From contig NZ_JAIZEO010000003.1 in assembly GCF_024189315.1 (NCBI RefSeq), forward strand, positions 186,001 through 250,000: 64,000 nt of DNA, read 5' to 3'. This DNA is from Halobacillus sp. A5. Its GTDB lineage: Bacteria > Bacillota > Bacilli > Bacillales > Halobacillaceae. The notes beneath the pieces were generated by a model. The model was not told the DNA's origin and searched no databases. It was given only the letters and a program-made list of their open reading frames with translations. Positions 18,375-26,678 of the stretch are shown here, one piece after another. Each line of letters starts with the position of its first letter. Within the stretch, counting starts at the first letter, position 1. Position numbers and translations under genes: made by a program.

Positions 18375-19631
18375 ATGGAAACAACAAGAGTTCAACCTAT
18401 AGATGAAGTGAAAGACCCCGTACAGCGAAAAGACGCCGACTTAAACAACCCTCAAATGCCGCTGATTGTTGGCGGTCTCGTAGTTGGGGCCGTTTTAATG
18501 ATATATCTAATGGTTACGCAAAATATAGTGCAGTCTTTACTGCTCGTTATTGGTTTATTGCTTGGCTACACATTGTTTCATGCTCGATTTGGTTTTACTT
18601 CTGCATTCCGCAGGATGATGTCTGTGGGTAACGGTCAGGCATTGCGATCGCATATGGTCATGCTGGCTGTTGCCGTGACTTTATTTGCGCCGATCCTGGC
18701 ATTTGGTTATTCCTTCTTCGGAGGGGAAGTAGCTGGATATGTTTCACCCGTAGGAATTAGTCTTCTCGTCGGAGCATTTATGTTTGGTATCGGAATGCAG
18801 CTTGGAGGAGGATGTGCTTCCGGTACGCTTTACGCCGTAGGAGGCGGCCGTTCTGTAATGCTTGTTACGTTGCTGTTCTTTATTATAGGCTCCACAATTG
18901 GCGCAGCTCAATTACCGTTTTGGACAGAAGACCTTCCTGCTTTCGAACCTGTATCTCTTGCAACCTCCACAGGTTTAGGATATGGGGGAGCCTGGCTGCT
19001 CTCCATTGCTTTGTTTGGTGTCATTGCATGGATAACCCTGGTCGTAGAAAAAAAGAAAAAAGCACCAAAAATGGCTCCGGTTCCATCAACGAGTGGGTGG
19101 AAAAGAATTTTCCGCGGTTCATGGCCACTATTCGCAGCAGCGATTGTGCTCGCTGTTCTTAATGCTTTAACTTTAATGACGCGGGGCGAACCATGGGGTA
19201 TTACTTCAGCTTTCGCCCTATGGGGATCGAAAGTCGCCCAGTTCTTAGGCTTTGACGTTGCCAGCTGGGGATACTGGCAGGGAGAGAATGCTGCTGTATT
19301 GGATGCGTCCATTTTTGCTGACTCTACCACAGTATTAAACTTGGGCGTTATCCTAGGAGCTTTCTTGGCGTCAGCTGCCGGCGGCCTCTTTAAGTTTTCC
19401 AGGTTAAATGGAAAAAATGTAGCAGCTTCTGTGATCGGTGGCTTGTTCATGGGTTATGGAGCCCGTCTTGCATTCGGCTGTAATATCGGCGCCTACTTTG
19501 GCGGGATTGCATCCTTCAGCCTGCATGGCTACATTTGGGGAGTTCTGGCATTAGGCGGGACCTTCCTCGCACTTTATTTACGACCGTTGTTTGGTTTATC
19601 TGTTCCGAAATCAAAAGATACGTTCTGTTAA
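18375..19631 (+). CDS. YeeE/YedE (TsuA-like) sulfur-compound transporter
   Basis: 418 residues, about ten membrane segments after a 25-residue cytosolic N-terminus. The two signature repeats are GMQLGGGCASGT (Cys147) and ARLAFGCNIGAYFGG (Cys369). In the TsuA structure conserved cysteines of this kind relay thiosulfate through the membrane. No TusA/YeeD partner gene lies beside it. The gene stands alone with its own leader. Probably imports thiosulfate or a related sulfur compound; the exact substrate is not determined. Confidence 0.8.
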   Translation: METTRVQPIDEVKDPVQRKDADLNNPQMPLIVGGLVVGAVLMIYLMVTQNIVQSLLLVIGLLLGYTLFHARFGFTSAFRRMMSVGNGQALRSHMVMLAVAVTLFAPILAFGYSFFGGEVAGYVSPVGISLLVGAFMFGIGMQLGGGCASGTLYAVGGGRSVMLVTLLFFIIGSTIGAAQLPFWTEDLPAFEPVSLATSTGLGYGGAWLLSIALFGVIAWITLVVEKKKKAPKMAPVPSTSGWKRIFRGSWPLFAAAIVLAVLNALTLMTRGEPWGITSAFALWGSKVAQFLGFDVASWGYWQGENAAVLDASIFADSTTVLNLGVILGAFLASAAGGLFKFSRLNGKNVAASVIGGLFMGYGARLAFGCNIGAYFGGIASFSLHGYIWGVLALGGTFLALYLRPLFGLSVPKSKDTFC

Positions 19632-19660
19632 GAAGCTGGGACAAAACTGAATAAATCATA

Positions 19661-19703
19661 AAATAATCCGAACTGATATTGTAGAAATCAGTTCGGATTA
19701 TTT
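19661..19703. terminator. Long terminator hairpin after the YeeE gene
   Basis: AAATAATCCGAACTGAT (19661-19677) pairs perfectly over 17 bp with 19687-19703 around a 9-base loop. The A/T-rich base gives activity in both directions. Confidence 0.75.
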
Positions 19704-19709
19704 ATGTTA

Positions 19710-19860
19710 AAGAGAATTCACTCCATCGCTCCGGCAAAAATGCTTCGCTTTCAGTGGACAAGGCCTCAGTTTCCTCAGAAAGCAAAGAGCGCTTTCCTGC
19801 GGGATCTTCGGCTCGCGCTCTTCCCACAGTAGTCTGCGCATTTTGACTACGCTAATAATT
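19710..19860. repeat. Bacillaceae dispersed intergenic repeat (degenerate copy)
   Basis: This non-coding stretch contains GGCCTCAGTTTCCTCAG, AAAGCAAAGAGCGCTTTCC, TGCGGGATCTTCGGCTCG and TTCCCACAGTAGTC in the order seen in the abundant intergenic repeat of Bacillaceae genomes (my recollection of its core: CGCTTTCCGCGGG, GGCCTCAGCCTCCTCG, TGCGGGGTCTTC, CCCGCAGGAGTC). Several positions differ, so this copy is decaying. It encodes no protein; whether it is mobile is unknown. Confidence 0.55.
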
Positions 19861-19924
19861 GCGTTTATACCAATGTTCTTTTTTTGACATCACTGCTTTA
19901 CTTATGATCCAGTCCCTTTTTCTA

Positions 19925-20815
19925 TTATTGAACCATCCTATGTTTTATGGGGATGTAGATATCAATCTGCTTGTTCTCAGATCCATAACATCTTTCATCA
20001 TATAGCTCGAAATCCACGATTCCTCGATGTTCATAACCCGATTGGGGAAACCATTCTGTGAAAATATAGCTCCATGCAGCTTGAATGGAAGAGGCAAAGG
20101 CTTCCTCTTCAGCCTTGGGTGTAGTGAATACCGCATATTCAAGTTCTGGGAAGCGTCTGTACATTAATCCTTCCGGTACTTTAGTGCCTTCTTCCACTTC
20201 CATTCCAATGATGTAAACGAACTTGCCTGTGTCGGGAGAAAAGTCAGTACAGATACCGAGTTCTTCATTTTTGTGCAGGGGCTTTGGAATACTGCTGCCT
20301 AATTGATTTTGGAGGTACTGCTTCCAAAACTGCGGGATGTCTTTATTATTCTGTCCATCCTTATTCTTCGTTTTCAGTCCGTACCCAATGATTTGAAATG
20401 CCGGTTTTGTGACAAATTTCGGTTCCATTGTTTGCCCTCCTGATATTAGTATTGTATTGAGGCAGGCTTTACCGCGCAAGGGTCCGCATATTCGGGATGC
20501 GCTGCGGTACTGTTTAGGTGAAACACCATAACACTTCTTGAATGCCCGGTTGAACGATTCATGGTAGTGAAATCCGACATCGAGTGCAATATCAATCACT
20601 TTTTCCTCCGAGTAAAAAAGACGCTCTGCTGCTGAAGTCAGCCTTCTTTTCCGGACATAATCCATTACCGGTTCTCCAACCATGGCTTGAAAGACCCGAT
20701 GAAAATGAAATGGAGAAAAGCAGGACGCTTCAGCTAATTCTTCCAATTTCAGCTGTTCCTGCATGTTCTCTTCAATGTAATCGAGCGCTCGTTGTATACT
20801 ATCCGAATAGTCCAT
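19925..20815 (-). CDS. AraC-family regulator with GyrI-like effector domain
   Basis: 296 residues. The N-terminal AraC double HTH (about 8-105) includes LEELAEASCFSPFHFHRVFQAMVGEP and DVGFHYHESFNRAFKKCYGVSPKQYR. It is followed by a GyrI-like/Rob-type effector-binding domain (about 135-296) with QIIGYGLKT, GICTDF and IYIPIK. Regulators of this SoxR/Rob-like layout respond to small hydrophobic or cationic compounds and often control drug pumps. No obvious target lies next to it. The start at ATG 20815 gives the normal N-terminus of the family. Confidence 0.85.
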   Translation of the reverse strand: MDYSDSIQRALDYIEENMQEQLKLEELAEASCFSPFHFHRVFQAMVGEPVMDYVRKRRLTSAAERLFYSEEKVIDIALDVGFHYHESFNRAFKKCYGVSPKQYRSASRICGPLRGKACLNTILISGGQTMEPKFVTKPAFQIIGYGLKTKNKDGQNNKDIPQFWKQYLQNQLGSSIPKPLHKNEELGICTDFSPDTGKFVYIIGMEVEEGTKVPEGLMYRRFPELEYAVFTTPKAEEEAFASSIQAAWSYIFTEWFPQSGYEHRGIVDFELYDERCYGSENKQIDIYIPIKHRMVQ

Positions 20816-20976
20816 ACTGTTTTCACCTGCCTTACATTTACGATAGCAGCAAACCTTTAGTTGTACTTAACACTTTTTGCTATCTTCATTTTACTTTAAA
20901 AAAGTTCAGCACTGTTAATTTCTCAAGAGAGTAAAGTCAGGCAAAATGACCGGGATTGAAAATGAACATACTAAAA

Positions 20977-21012
20977 AGGTGTATTGGCCGCTTAGTTTGC
21001 GGCCCTTTTATT
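20977..21012 (+). terminator. Possible terminator upstream of nagE
   Basis: GGCCGC (20986-20991) pairs with GCGGCC (20999-21004), with an AAAAGG/CCTTTTA extension interrupted by a bulge. The transcript it would end is not identified. Confidence 0.35.
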
Positions 21013-21022
21013 AAAATTTAAT

Positions 21023-21080
21023 ATTGGTATAGACAACTATATATCTAAATGGTACATTAATGTTATGAAACGTTTTCATA
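21023..21080 (+). promoter_or_regulatory. nag operon promoter with NagR (dre) operator and cre-like box
   Basis: ATTGGTATAGACAACT (21023-21038) matches the NagR/YvoA/DasR dre consensus at all but one position. It overlaps a -35 TAGACA (21030-21035) with TACATT (21053-21058) 17 bp on. TATGAAACGTTTTCATA (21064-21080) is a near-palindrome one base short of a perfect cre. The layout predicts repression by NagR, relieved by glucosamine- or GlcNAc-phosphate, with possible CcpA input. Confidence 0.65.
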
Positions 21081-21111
21081 TAAAAAAGACTACAAGAGGA
21101 GATTTGTCATC

Positions 21112-23034
21112 ATGTTGAATTTCTTACAACGTATCGGGAAATCATTAATGTTCCCGATTGCAACTTTGCCGGCCGCTGCGCTGCTCGTGCGCCTTGGCAT
21201 GGATGATATGCTCGATATCCCGTTTGTAACAGCTGCGGGTAATGGGATCTTAGAGAATCTGTCGTTGATTTTTGCAATCGGGATAGCGATGGGATTTGCG
21301 AAGGATGGAAGCGGGGCCGCTGCTCTGGCAGGCGCAGTTGGTGTGCTCGTTCTTGAAGGTGGAATTAAGGGGATCAATGATGAAATCGATATGGGCGTAT
21401 TTGCCGGTATTATTGCTGGTGTGATTGCCGGGATGCTCTATAACCGATATAACGATGTGAAGTTCCCAGAATTTCTATCCTTCTTTGGAGGAAAAAGGTT
21501 TGTACCAATTATTACATCTCTCGTTATGGTAATGCTTTCGTTTGCTTTTGGTTATTTATGGGTGTATCCGCAGTATATGCTGGATTCTACAGCCAACTGG
21601 ATATTAAATTCCGGAGAAATTGGTGTTGGCGTATATGGGGTATTGAACCGTTTATTCATTCCGGTCGGGCTGCACCATGTGATGAACGCGGTTATCTGGT
21701 TTGACTTTGGAACATTTACGACAGGAAGCGGTGATACTGTCCGCGGTGAAATTAATCGTTTCTTAAACGGAGACCCTGAAGCCGGGTACTTCTTAGCCGG
21801 GTTCTTCCCGATTATGATGTTCGGTCTGCCGGCTGCTTGTTTAGCAATGTATGCGGCAGCGAAAAAGCACCGTAAAGCTGCAGTGGGCGGGATGTTTTTA
21901 AGTATAGGTTTAACGTCGTTTCTAACAGGAGTAACCGAACCGATCGAGTTCTCCTTTATGTTCTTGTCTCCGTTGCTGTATTTTGTCCACGCATTACTGA
22001 CCGGTGCAGCGATGGTCGTAACGTTTATGCTTGATATTCGTCATGGGTTTGGCTTCTCCGCTGGTTTAATTGACTTTTCTTTAAACTATGGAATTGCCCA
22101 GAATCCTCTGCTGCTTATTGTGGTAGGTCTCGTGTTTGCAGCGATCTATTTCGTTGTATTCTACTTCCTTATCATCAAGCTCAATTTAAAAACGCCGGGC
22201 CGTGAAGATGAGGATGACGATTTCGTAGAAGAAACCCAGGAAGTCGGGCAGCCGGGCGGGAAGACTGACGATCAAGATGTAAAAGCGTACCGCTACCTTG
22301 AAGCGCTGGGCGGAACCGCTAATATTCAATCGCTCGATTACTGTACGACACGTCTTCGTCTGCAGATGGCTGACCGTGGTCAGGTCGATGAGAAAGCACT
22401 CAAAGCCTATGGTGCCCGTGGTGTAATGAAGGTTGGAAAGCAGAACCTTCAGGTCATAGTCGGAACGTCGGTTGAGTTTTTGGCTGAAGCGATGAGAAAG
22501 CGGATGGAGACTGGAAATGAGCCGCTTCATGCTGAACAGGAAACAAAGGAAAATAACGTCTCCCAGCCTCATCGTTTTGTGAAAGAAGATGATTTTATTC
22601 TCCCGATTAACGGAAAGGTGATGAAGCTTGAAGAAGTACCGGACGAAGTATTCGCCCAGGGCATGATGGGTCCAGGGTTTTCCGTTGAACCGACGGGGAA
22701 TACATTCCGCTCTCCTGTAAACGGCAAAGTGATACAGGTATTCCCTACAAAGCACGCGATTGGGCTTGAGATGGACAATGGCCTTGAGATTCTTATTCAC
22801 GTAGGGCTCGATACTGTGAAGCTCAATGGGGAAGGATTTGAAACCTTAGTAGAGTCTGGTCAGTCTATTCAACAAGGAGACCCTTTACTGCGTGTCGATG
22901 TTGATTTTGTGAAAAAGAATGCCCCTTCTATTGTGACACCGATTATTTTTACCAATACTGAGGACGAGACCGTTACCCTTCATATAGAGGGTGAGCAGTC
23001 TGAAGGTCAGACTGGAGTAATCACGATTCAATAA
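21112..23034 (+). CDS. nagE: PTS N-acetylglucosamine transporter EIICBA
   Basis: 640 residues with three PTS domains in one chain. EIIC spans about 1-370 (membrane, with GVTEPIEFSFMF and LHHVMNAVIWFDFG). EIIB spans about 385-475 with the phospho-cysteine in SLDYCTTRLRLQ. EIIA spans about 495-640 with the phospho-histidine in HVGLDTVKLNGEGF. It imports and phosphorylates GlcNAc to GlcNAc-6-phosphate. First gene of the operon leading to nagA, nagB and nagR, which fixes the substrate. Starts at ATG 21112 behind AGAGGAG. Confidence 0.92.
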   Translation: MLNFLQRIGKSLMFPIATLPAAALLVRLGMDDMLDIPFVTAAGNGILENLSLIFAIGIAMGFAKDGSGAAALAGAVGVLVLEGGIKGINDEIDMGVFAGIIAGVIAGMLYNRYNDVKFPEFLSFFGGKRFVPIITSLVMVMLSFAFGYLWVYPQYMLDSTANWILNSGEIGVGVYGVLNRLFIPVGLHHVMNAVIWFDFGTFTTGSGDTVRGEINRFLNGDPEAGYFLAGFFPIMMFGLPAACLAMYAAAKKHRKAAVGGMFLSIGLTSFLTGVTEPIEFSFMFLSPLLYFVHALLTGAAMVVTFMLDIRHGFGFSAGLIDFSLNYGIAQNPLLLIVVGLVFAAIYFVVFYFLIIKLNLKTPGREDEDDDFVEETQEVGQPGGKTDDQDVKAYRYLEALGGTANIQSLDYCTTRLRLQMADRGQVDEKALKAYGARGVMKVGKQNLQVIVGTSVEFLAEAMRKRMETGNEPLHAEQETKENNVSQPHRFVKEDDFILPINGKVMKLEEVPDEVFAQGMMGPGFSVEPTGNTFRSPVNGKVIQVFPTKHAIGLEMDNGLEILIHVGLDTVKLNGEGFETLVESGQSIQQGDPLLRVDVDFVKKNAPSIVTPIIFTNTEDETVTLHIEGEQSEGQTGVITIQ

Positions 23035-23088
23035 TAAGCAGGGGGGAGACTGGTGCTTCTCCCTGCATTGATAATAAGGAGTGAGACG

Positions 23089-24273
23089 ATGGCAGGAAGC
23101 ATTGAATGGAAGAATGTAACATTAGTCACCCCGGCAGAAACGATTGACTCGGGGTTTCTGAAAGTGAAGGATGGTAAGATTACGGCCATCTCCCGGCAGT
23201 CAATTGGCGGGGCTGATGTCACTATTGATGGAAAAGGAAAGCGCTGGAGCCTTGTTCCAGGGTTTATTGATGTTCACATCCACGGCGCAGATGGTCATGA
23301 CGTCATGGATGCCAGTAGAGAAGCGTTACGAGGAATGGCGGCTGTGCTGCCTGCGGAAGGAACGACGAGTTTCCTTGCCACCACCATGACTCAGGCAAAA
23401 GAAGCGATCTCTAAAGCCGTGAAAAATGTCGGGGAGTTCATGAAGAATGATCAGGCAGAAGGTCAGGCTGAAATATTAGGGATTCATTTAGAAGGACCTT
23501 TTATTTCAAAAAATAAAGCAGGCGCACAGCCTGTTGATCACATTACCCTTCCTTCAATCGAGCTTTTTGATCAATGGAATGAGCAGTGCGGCGACCACAT
23601 TCGTCTCGTGACACTGGCTCCGGAAGTTGATGGAGCCGCGGATTTTATAACCCATATTAGTCAAAAAGGCATCGTAGCATCGATCGGTCACAGTGATGCC
23701 ACGTTTACACAGGTAACTCAAGCGGTAGATGCCGGGGCACGTCACGTCACGCATCTGTACAATCAAATGAGCGGGATGCACCACCGCGAACCCGGCGTCG
23801 TCGGGGCTGCTTTGTTGAATGACAAACTGATGGTCGAAATGATTGTCGATCACGTGCATGCGCGTCCGGAAGCAGTGCAGCTTGCCTATCACCATACGCA
23901 TGCGGAGAGGACTATTTTAATAACGGATGCGATGAGAGCAAAGTGTCTTCCTGAAGGGGCTTATGACCTGGGGGGCCAGCAGGTGGATGTCAAAGGGAAG
24001 GAAGCGCGGCTTGCGGACGGGACATTAGCCGGCAGTATTTTAACCCTGGAAGAAGCTGCAGGTCACATGAAGCAGAATGCAGATGTTACGCTTGAGGACC
24101 TCGTACGGATTACATCGACGAACGCCGCAAAGCAGCTCGGTGTTGACGACCGCAAAGGAAGTCTTGTGGAAGGCAGGGACGCAGATTTAGTTTTGTTAGA
24201 TGAAGACTGGCGCGTCATTATGACCGTCTGCCGGGGTGTTGCAGCGTACGACAGCAGGGAGGATCTAGAATGA
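23089..24273 (+). CDS. nagA: N-acetylglucosamine-6-phosphate deacetylase
   Basis: 394 residues from ATG 23089, preceded by AAGGAGTGAGACG; an upstream in-frame start lies before this site. FIDVHIHGADGHDVMDA is the amidohydrolase metal motif, HLEGPFIS and the histidines in IGHSDAT and HVTHLYNQM complete the site, and ITDAM carries the catalytic Asp. It deacetylates GlcNAc-6-phosphate to glucosamine-6-phosphate. The stop overlaps the nagB start (ATGA). Confidence 0.93.
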   Translation: MAGSIEWKNVTLVTPAETIDSGFLKVKDGKITAISRQSIGGADVTIDGKGKRWSLVPGFIDVHIHGADGHDVMDASREALRGMAAVLPAEGTTSFLATTMTQAKEAISKAVKNVGEFMKNDQAEGQAEILGIHLEGPFISKNKAGAQPVDHITLPSIELFDQWNEQCGDHIRLVTLAPEVDGAADFITHISQKGIVASIGHSDATFTQVTQAVDAGARHVTHLYNQMSGMHHREPGVVGAALLNDKLMVEMIVDHVHARPEAVQLAYHHTHAERTILITDAMRAKCLPEGAYDLGGQQVDVKGKEARLADGTLAGSILTLEEAAGHMKQNADVTLEDLVRITSTNAAKQLGVDDRKGSLVEGRDADLVLLDEDWRVIMTVCRGVAAYDSREDLE

Positions 24274-25016
24274 ACATCATCATCACGAAAGACTACCAGG
24301 AATTAAGTGAGAAAGCGTGTGAGCTCATCGAACAACAGGTCAGTAAGAAGCCGGACTCTGTTCTCGGTTTAGCAACCGGAGGATCTCCGCTTGGTACGTA
24401 TCAGGAAATGATTAAAGGGTTCAGCAGCCGGGGAGTGAACTATGAGAAGGTAAGAACACTCAACCTGGATGAATATATCGGATTGGACAAAAACGATTCA
24501 CAAAGCTATCATTTTTTTATGAAGAGTCATTTATTCGACTACATCAATGTGAATGCTGACAACACCTATATTCCGAATGGCAAAGCGCCGGACCTTGATA
24601 CAGAATGCGAATTATACGAAAAGCTGATTGAAGATATCGGACCGCCTGATCTGCAGCTGCTTGGGGTAGGGCAGAACGGCCACATCGGGTTTAACGAACC
24701 AGGCACGTCATTTGAGAGCGAAACGCATATTATCGATTTAGAAGAGTCCACACGCCAGGCGAATGCACGTTTTTTTGATTCGCTTGAGGATGTACCAAAG
24801 CAGGCCGTTACGATGGGCATCCGCTCCATTCTAAAAAGCAAAAGGATCGTTGTGATTGCTTCCGGCGAACGTAAAGCAGAAGCAATCCGGCAGATGCTGA
24901 AGGAGGAACCGAATGAAAATATGCCGGCCTCCGCCTTGAAGCATCATAAACATGTTACGCTGATTGTAGATGAAAAAGCTTACAAAAAAGCAGGTCATGG
25001 AGAGGAGACCCAATAA
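24270..25016 (+). CDS. nagB: Glucosamine-6-phosphate deaminase
   Basis: 248 residues. LGLATGGSPLGTY, LNLDEYIGL and GVGQNGHIGFNEPG (catalytic Asp/His region) are all present. It converts glucosamine-6-phosphate to fructose-6-phosphate and ammonia. It lacks the extra C-terminal segment involved in allostery of the longer E. coli enzyme, as usual for Bacillus NagB. Translationally coupled to nagA through ATGA, and nagR follows after three bases. Confidence 0.93.
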   Translation: MNIIITKDYQELSEKACELIEQQVSKKPDSVLGLATGGSPLGTYQEMIKGFSSRGVNYEKVRTLNLDEYIGLDKNDSQSYHFFMKSHLFDYINVNADNTYIPNGKAPDLDTECELYEKLIEDIGPPDLQLLGVGQNGHIGFNEPGTSFESETHIIDLEESTRQANARFFDSLEDVPKQAVTMGIRSILKSKRIVVIASGERKAEAIRQMLKEEPNENMPASALKHHKHVTLIVDEKAYKKAGHGEETQ

Positions 25017-25019
25017 ACT

Positions 25020-25745
25020 ATGGTTGATAAGAAGTCACCACTCCCGATGTATTATCAGATTGAAGAGGATCTTAAACAGCGCATTGCCAATCAGGAATAC
25101 AAGACATCCGACATGATCCCCTCCGAACGAGAGCTGTCAGAAGCCTTTAAGGTGAGCCGTATGACAGTCCGACAGGCGATTACGAATCTGGTGAACGAAG
25201 GAGTCTTATATCGTGAAAAAGGCAGAGGAACCTTTGTAGCTGAAGAGAAAATTGAACAGCCGCTGCAGGGGCTGACCAGTTTTACCGAAGATATGAAAGC
25301 GCGTGGTATGGAGGCAAGCAGCAGGCTGCTGACCTTTGAAGTCATGCGCGCGCCTTCTGACATTTCCCGTAAGCTCGAGATTGGGGAAGAAGCGGCTGTT
25401 TACAAAATCCAGCGTATCCGCTACGCCGACCAAAAGCCGATGGCTGTGGAAACTAATTTTTTATCGGTCGACATGTTCCCGGATTTAAGTGAGGAGACTG
25501 TGCTCGGCTCATTGTACAGCTACGTTGAAAAAATGAAAAAACAGACGATCGGTAAAGCCCATCAAATGATTGAAGCAACCACTGCGGATCAAAGCCTGGC
25601 GGACCTGCTGGATATTCCAGTCGACTCCGCCATTTTATCAATTGAACGTCACAGCTCTCTCTCAGACGGCACACCGTTTGAAGTCGTTAAATCGTCTTAC
25701 CGTGCCGACCGCTATAAATTTATCAGCGATATTTACCGCACGTAA
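25020..25745 (+). CDS. nagR: GntR-family repressor NagR (YvoA)
   Basis: 241 residues. The GntR winged helix (about 8-72) has PSERELSEAFKVSRMTVRQAI and a GRGTFV wing end. The UTRA effector domain (about 90-235) has YKIQRIRYADQKPMAVE. It is the orthologue in context and length of NagR/YvoA, which senses glucosamine-6-P or GlcNAc-6-P and binds dre operators; one such site lies at the nagE promoter. Autoregulated as part of the operon. Confidence 0.9.
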   Translation: MVDKKSPLPMYYQIEEDLKQRIANQEYKTSDMIPSERELSEAFKVSRMTVRQAITNLVNEGVLYREKGRGTFVAEEKIEQPLQGLTSFTEDMKARGMEASSRLLTFEVMRAPSDISRKLEIGEEAAVYKIQRIRYADQKPMAVETNFLSVDMFPDLSEETVLGSLYSYVEKMKKQTIGKAHQMIEATTADQSLADLLDIPVDSAILSIERHSSLSDGTPFEVVKSSYRADRYKFISDIYRT

Positions 25746-25758
25746 GGAGGTGGTTAGC

Positions 25759-26475
25759 GTGTCTTATTTATCAAAGGCTGCCGATCTGCTCCGGCAGTTA
25801 GAGCATTCCGGGGATCGCCGCGGTATCAGTACCGTCATTGCCGAAAAGCTTAAAGCCGGCGGCATCATTCATTTATTCGGCTGCGGCCACTCAAGTCTGC
25901 TTGCTCAGGAGCCTTATTACCGCGCGGGCGGTCTTGTACCCGTCCGTCCGCTTGTCATTGAACCCCTCTTGTTGAGCCAGGGTGCCGTGCAGTCAAGCAT
26001 TGCTGAAAAAACGAACGGGTTCGTCCACGATTACTTAGCAGGTGAAGATATACGTGAAGACGATGTACTTATTGTCATTTCCACATCCGGACGTAACCCG
26101 GCACCGGTTGACGCAGCGCTGTTTGGTCAGGAGCAGGGAACTTACACGATTGGACTGTTGTCGATGGAGTATTCCAATGGCCAGCCTTCCCGGCACAATT
26201 CAGGTAAAAGACTGGAAGACGTAGTCGAGGCCGTCATTGATACGCAGGTGCCGGTAGGCGATGCGGTTTTAAATGAGGAAGGGATCGCTCAGTTTTTTGC
26301 CCCGCTTTCTTCAGTGGCTGGCACAGCCCTGCTTCAGGATCTGCTGGCGAAAACGATTGTGAGTCTTAAAGATATGGGGGAAGAACCGCCGATTTTTATG
26401 AGCGGAAACCTCGATGGAGTGGAGGAGCATAATCGCAGGTTAGTGGAACGGTATAAGGATCGAATTGAATTTTAG
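25759..26475 (+). CDS. SIS-domain sugar isomerase-like protein (UPF0309)
   Basis: 238 residues from GTG 25759 behind TAAGGAGGTGG; a longer frame starting inside nagR is not used. A single SIS domain (about 25-210) with HLFGCGHSSLLAQEPYYRAGG, STSGRNPAPVDAAL and NHNSGKRLED-like NSGKRLED. It belongs to UPF0309, a family repeatedly found 3' of nagA in Bacillaceae. A role with amino-sugar phosphates (for example MurNAc-6-P or GlcNAc-6-P) is likely from context, but the reaction is not established. Confidence 0.75.
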   Translation: MSYLSKAADLLRQLEHSGDRRGISTVIAEKLKAGGIIHLFGCGHSSLLAQEPYYRAGGLVPVRPLVIEPLLLSQGAVQSSIAEKTNGFVHDYLAGEDIREDDVLIVISTSGRNPAPVDAALFGQEQGTYTIGLLSMEYSNGQPSRHNSGKRLEDVVEAVIDTQVPVGDAVLNEEGIAQFFAPLSSVAGTALLQDLLAKTIVSLKDMGEEPPIFMSGNLDGVEEHNRRLVERYKDRIEF

Positions 26476-26487
26476 TTTATATGACGG

Positions 26488-26530
26488 GCACCACACATTC
26501 CAGCAAAGACTAATGTGTGGTGCTATTTTA
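26488..26530 (+). terminator. Terminator of the nag operon
   Basis: GCACCACACATT (26488-26499) pairs perfectly with AATGTGTGGTGC (26512-26523), followed by TATTTTAATTTC. Confidence 0.8.
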
Positions 26531-26616
26531 ATTTCTTCTGGGAGTTTTATGTATAAAGCACTGTTTCAGCAGAACGATGGCTGATTTCAGTAAAAATTCC
26601 GTTAGATTCTTTCATT

Positions 26617-26646
26617 TGTATGAAACGTTTTCAAGCATGCTACAAT
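26617..26646 (+). promoter_or_regulatory. lytS promoter with cre-like box
   Basis: An extended -10 (TGC-TACAAT, 26638-26646) lies 33 bp before the gene. ATGAAACGTTTTCA (26620-26633) repeats the cre-like sequence found before nagE. The -35 is poor, which fits a regulated promoter. CcpA binding is inferred. Confidence 0.5.
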
Positions 26647-26678
26647 AGAAGCAAAGAGATGGGGAAAGGGCGGGAAAG

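Noticed and set aside
18908-19450. 180-residue antisense frame inside the YeeE gene
   Set aside because: Long only because the membrane-protein codons leave few antisense stops; no ribosome binding site and low-complexity product.
22186-22800. 204-residue antisense frame inside nagE
   Set aside because: Covers the conserved EIIB/EIIA coding region in reverse; no family resemblance.
25570-25758. N-terminal extension of the SIS protein into nagR
   Set aside because: Would overlap nagR by about 175 bp; GTG 25759 has an excellent ribosome binding site.
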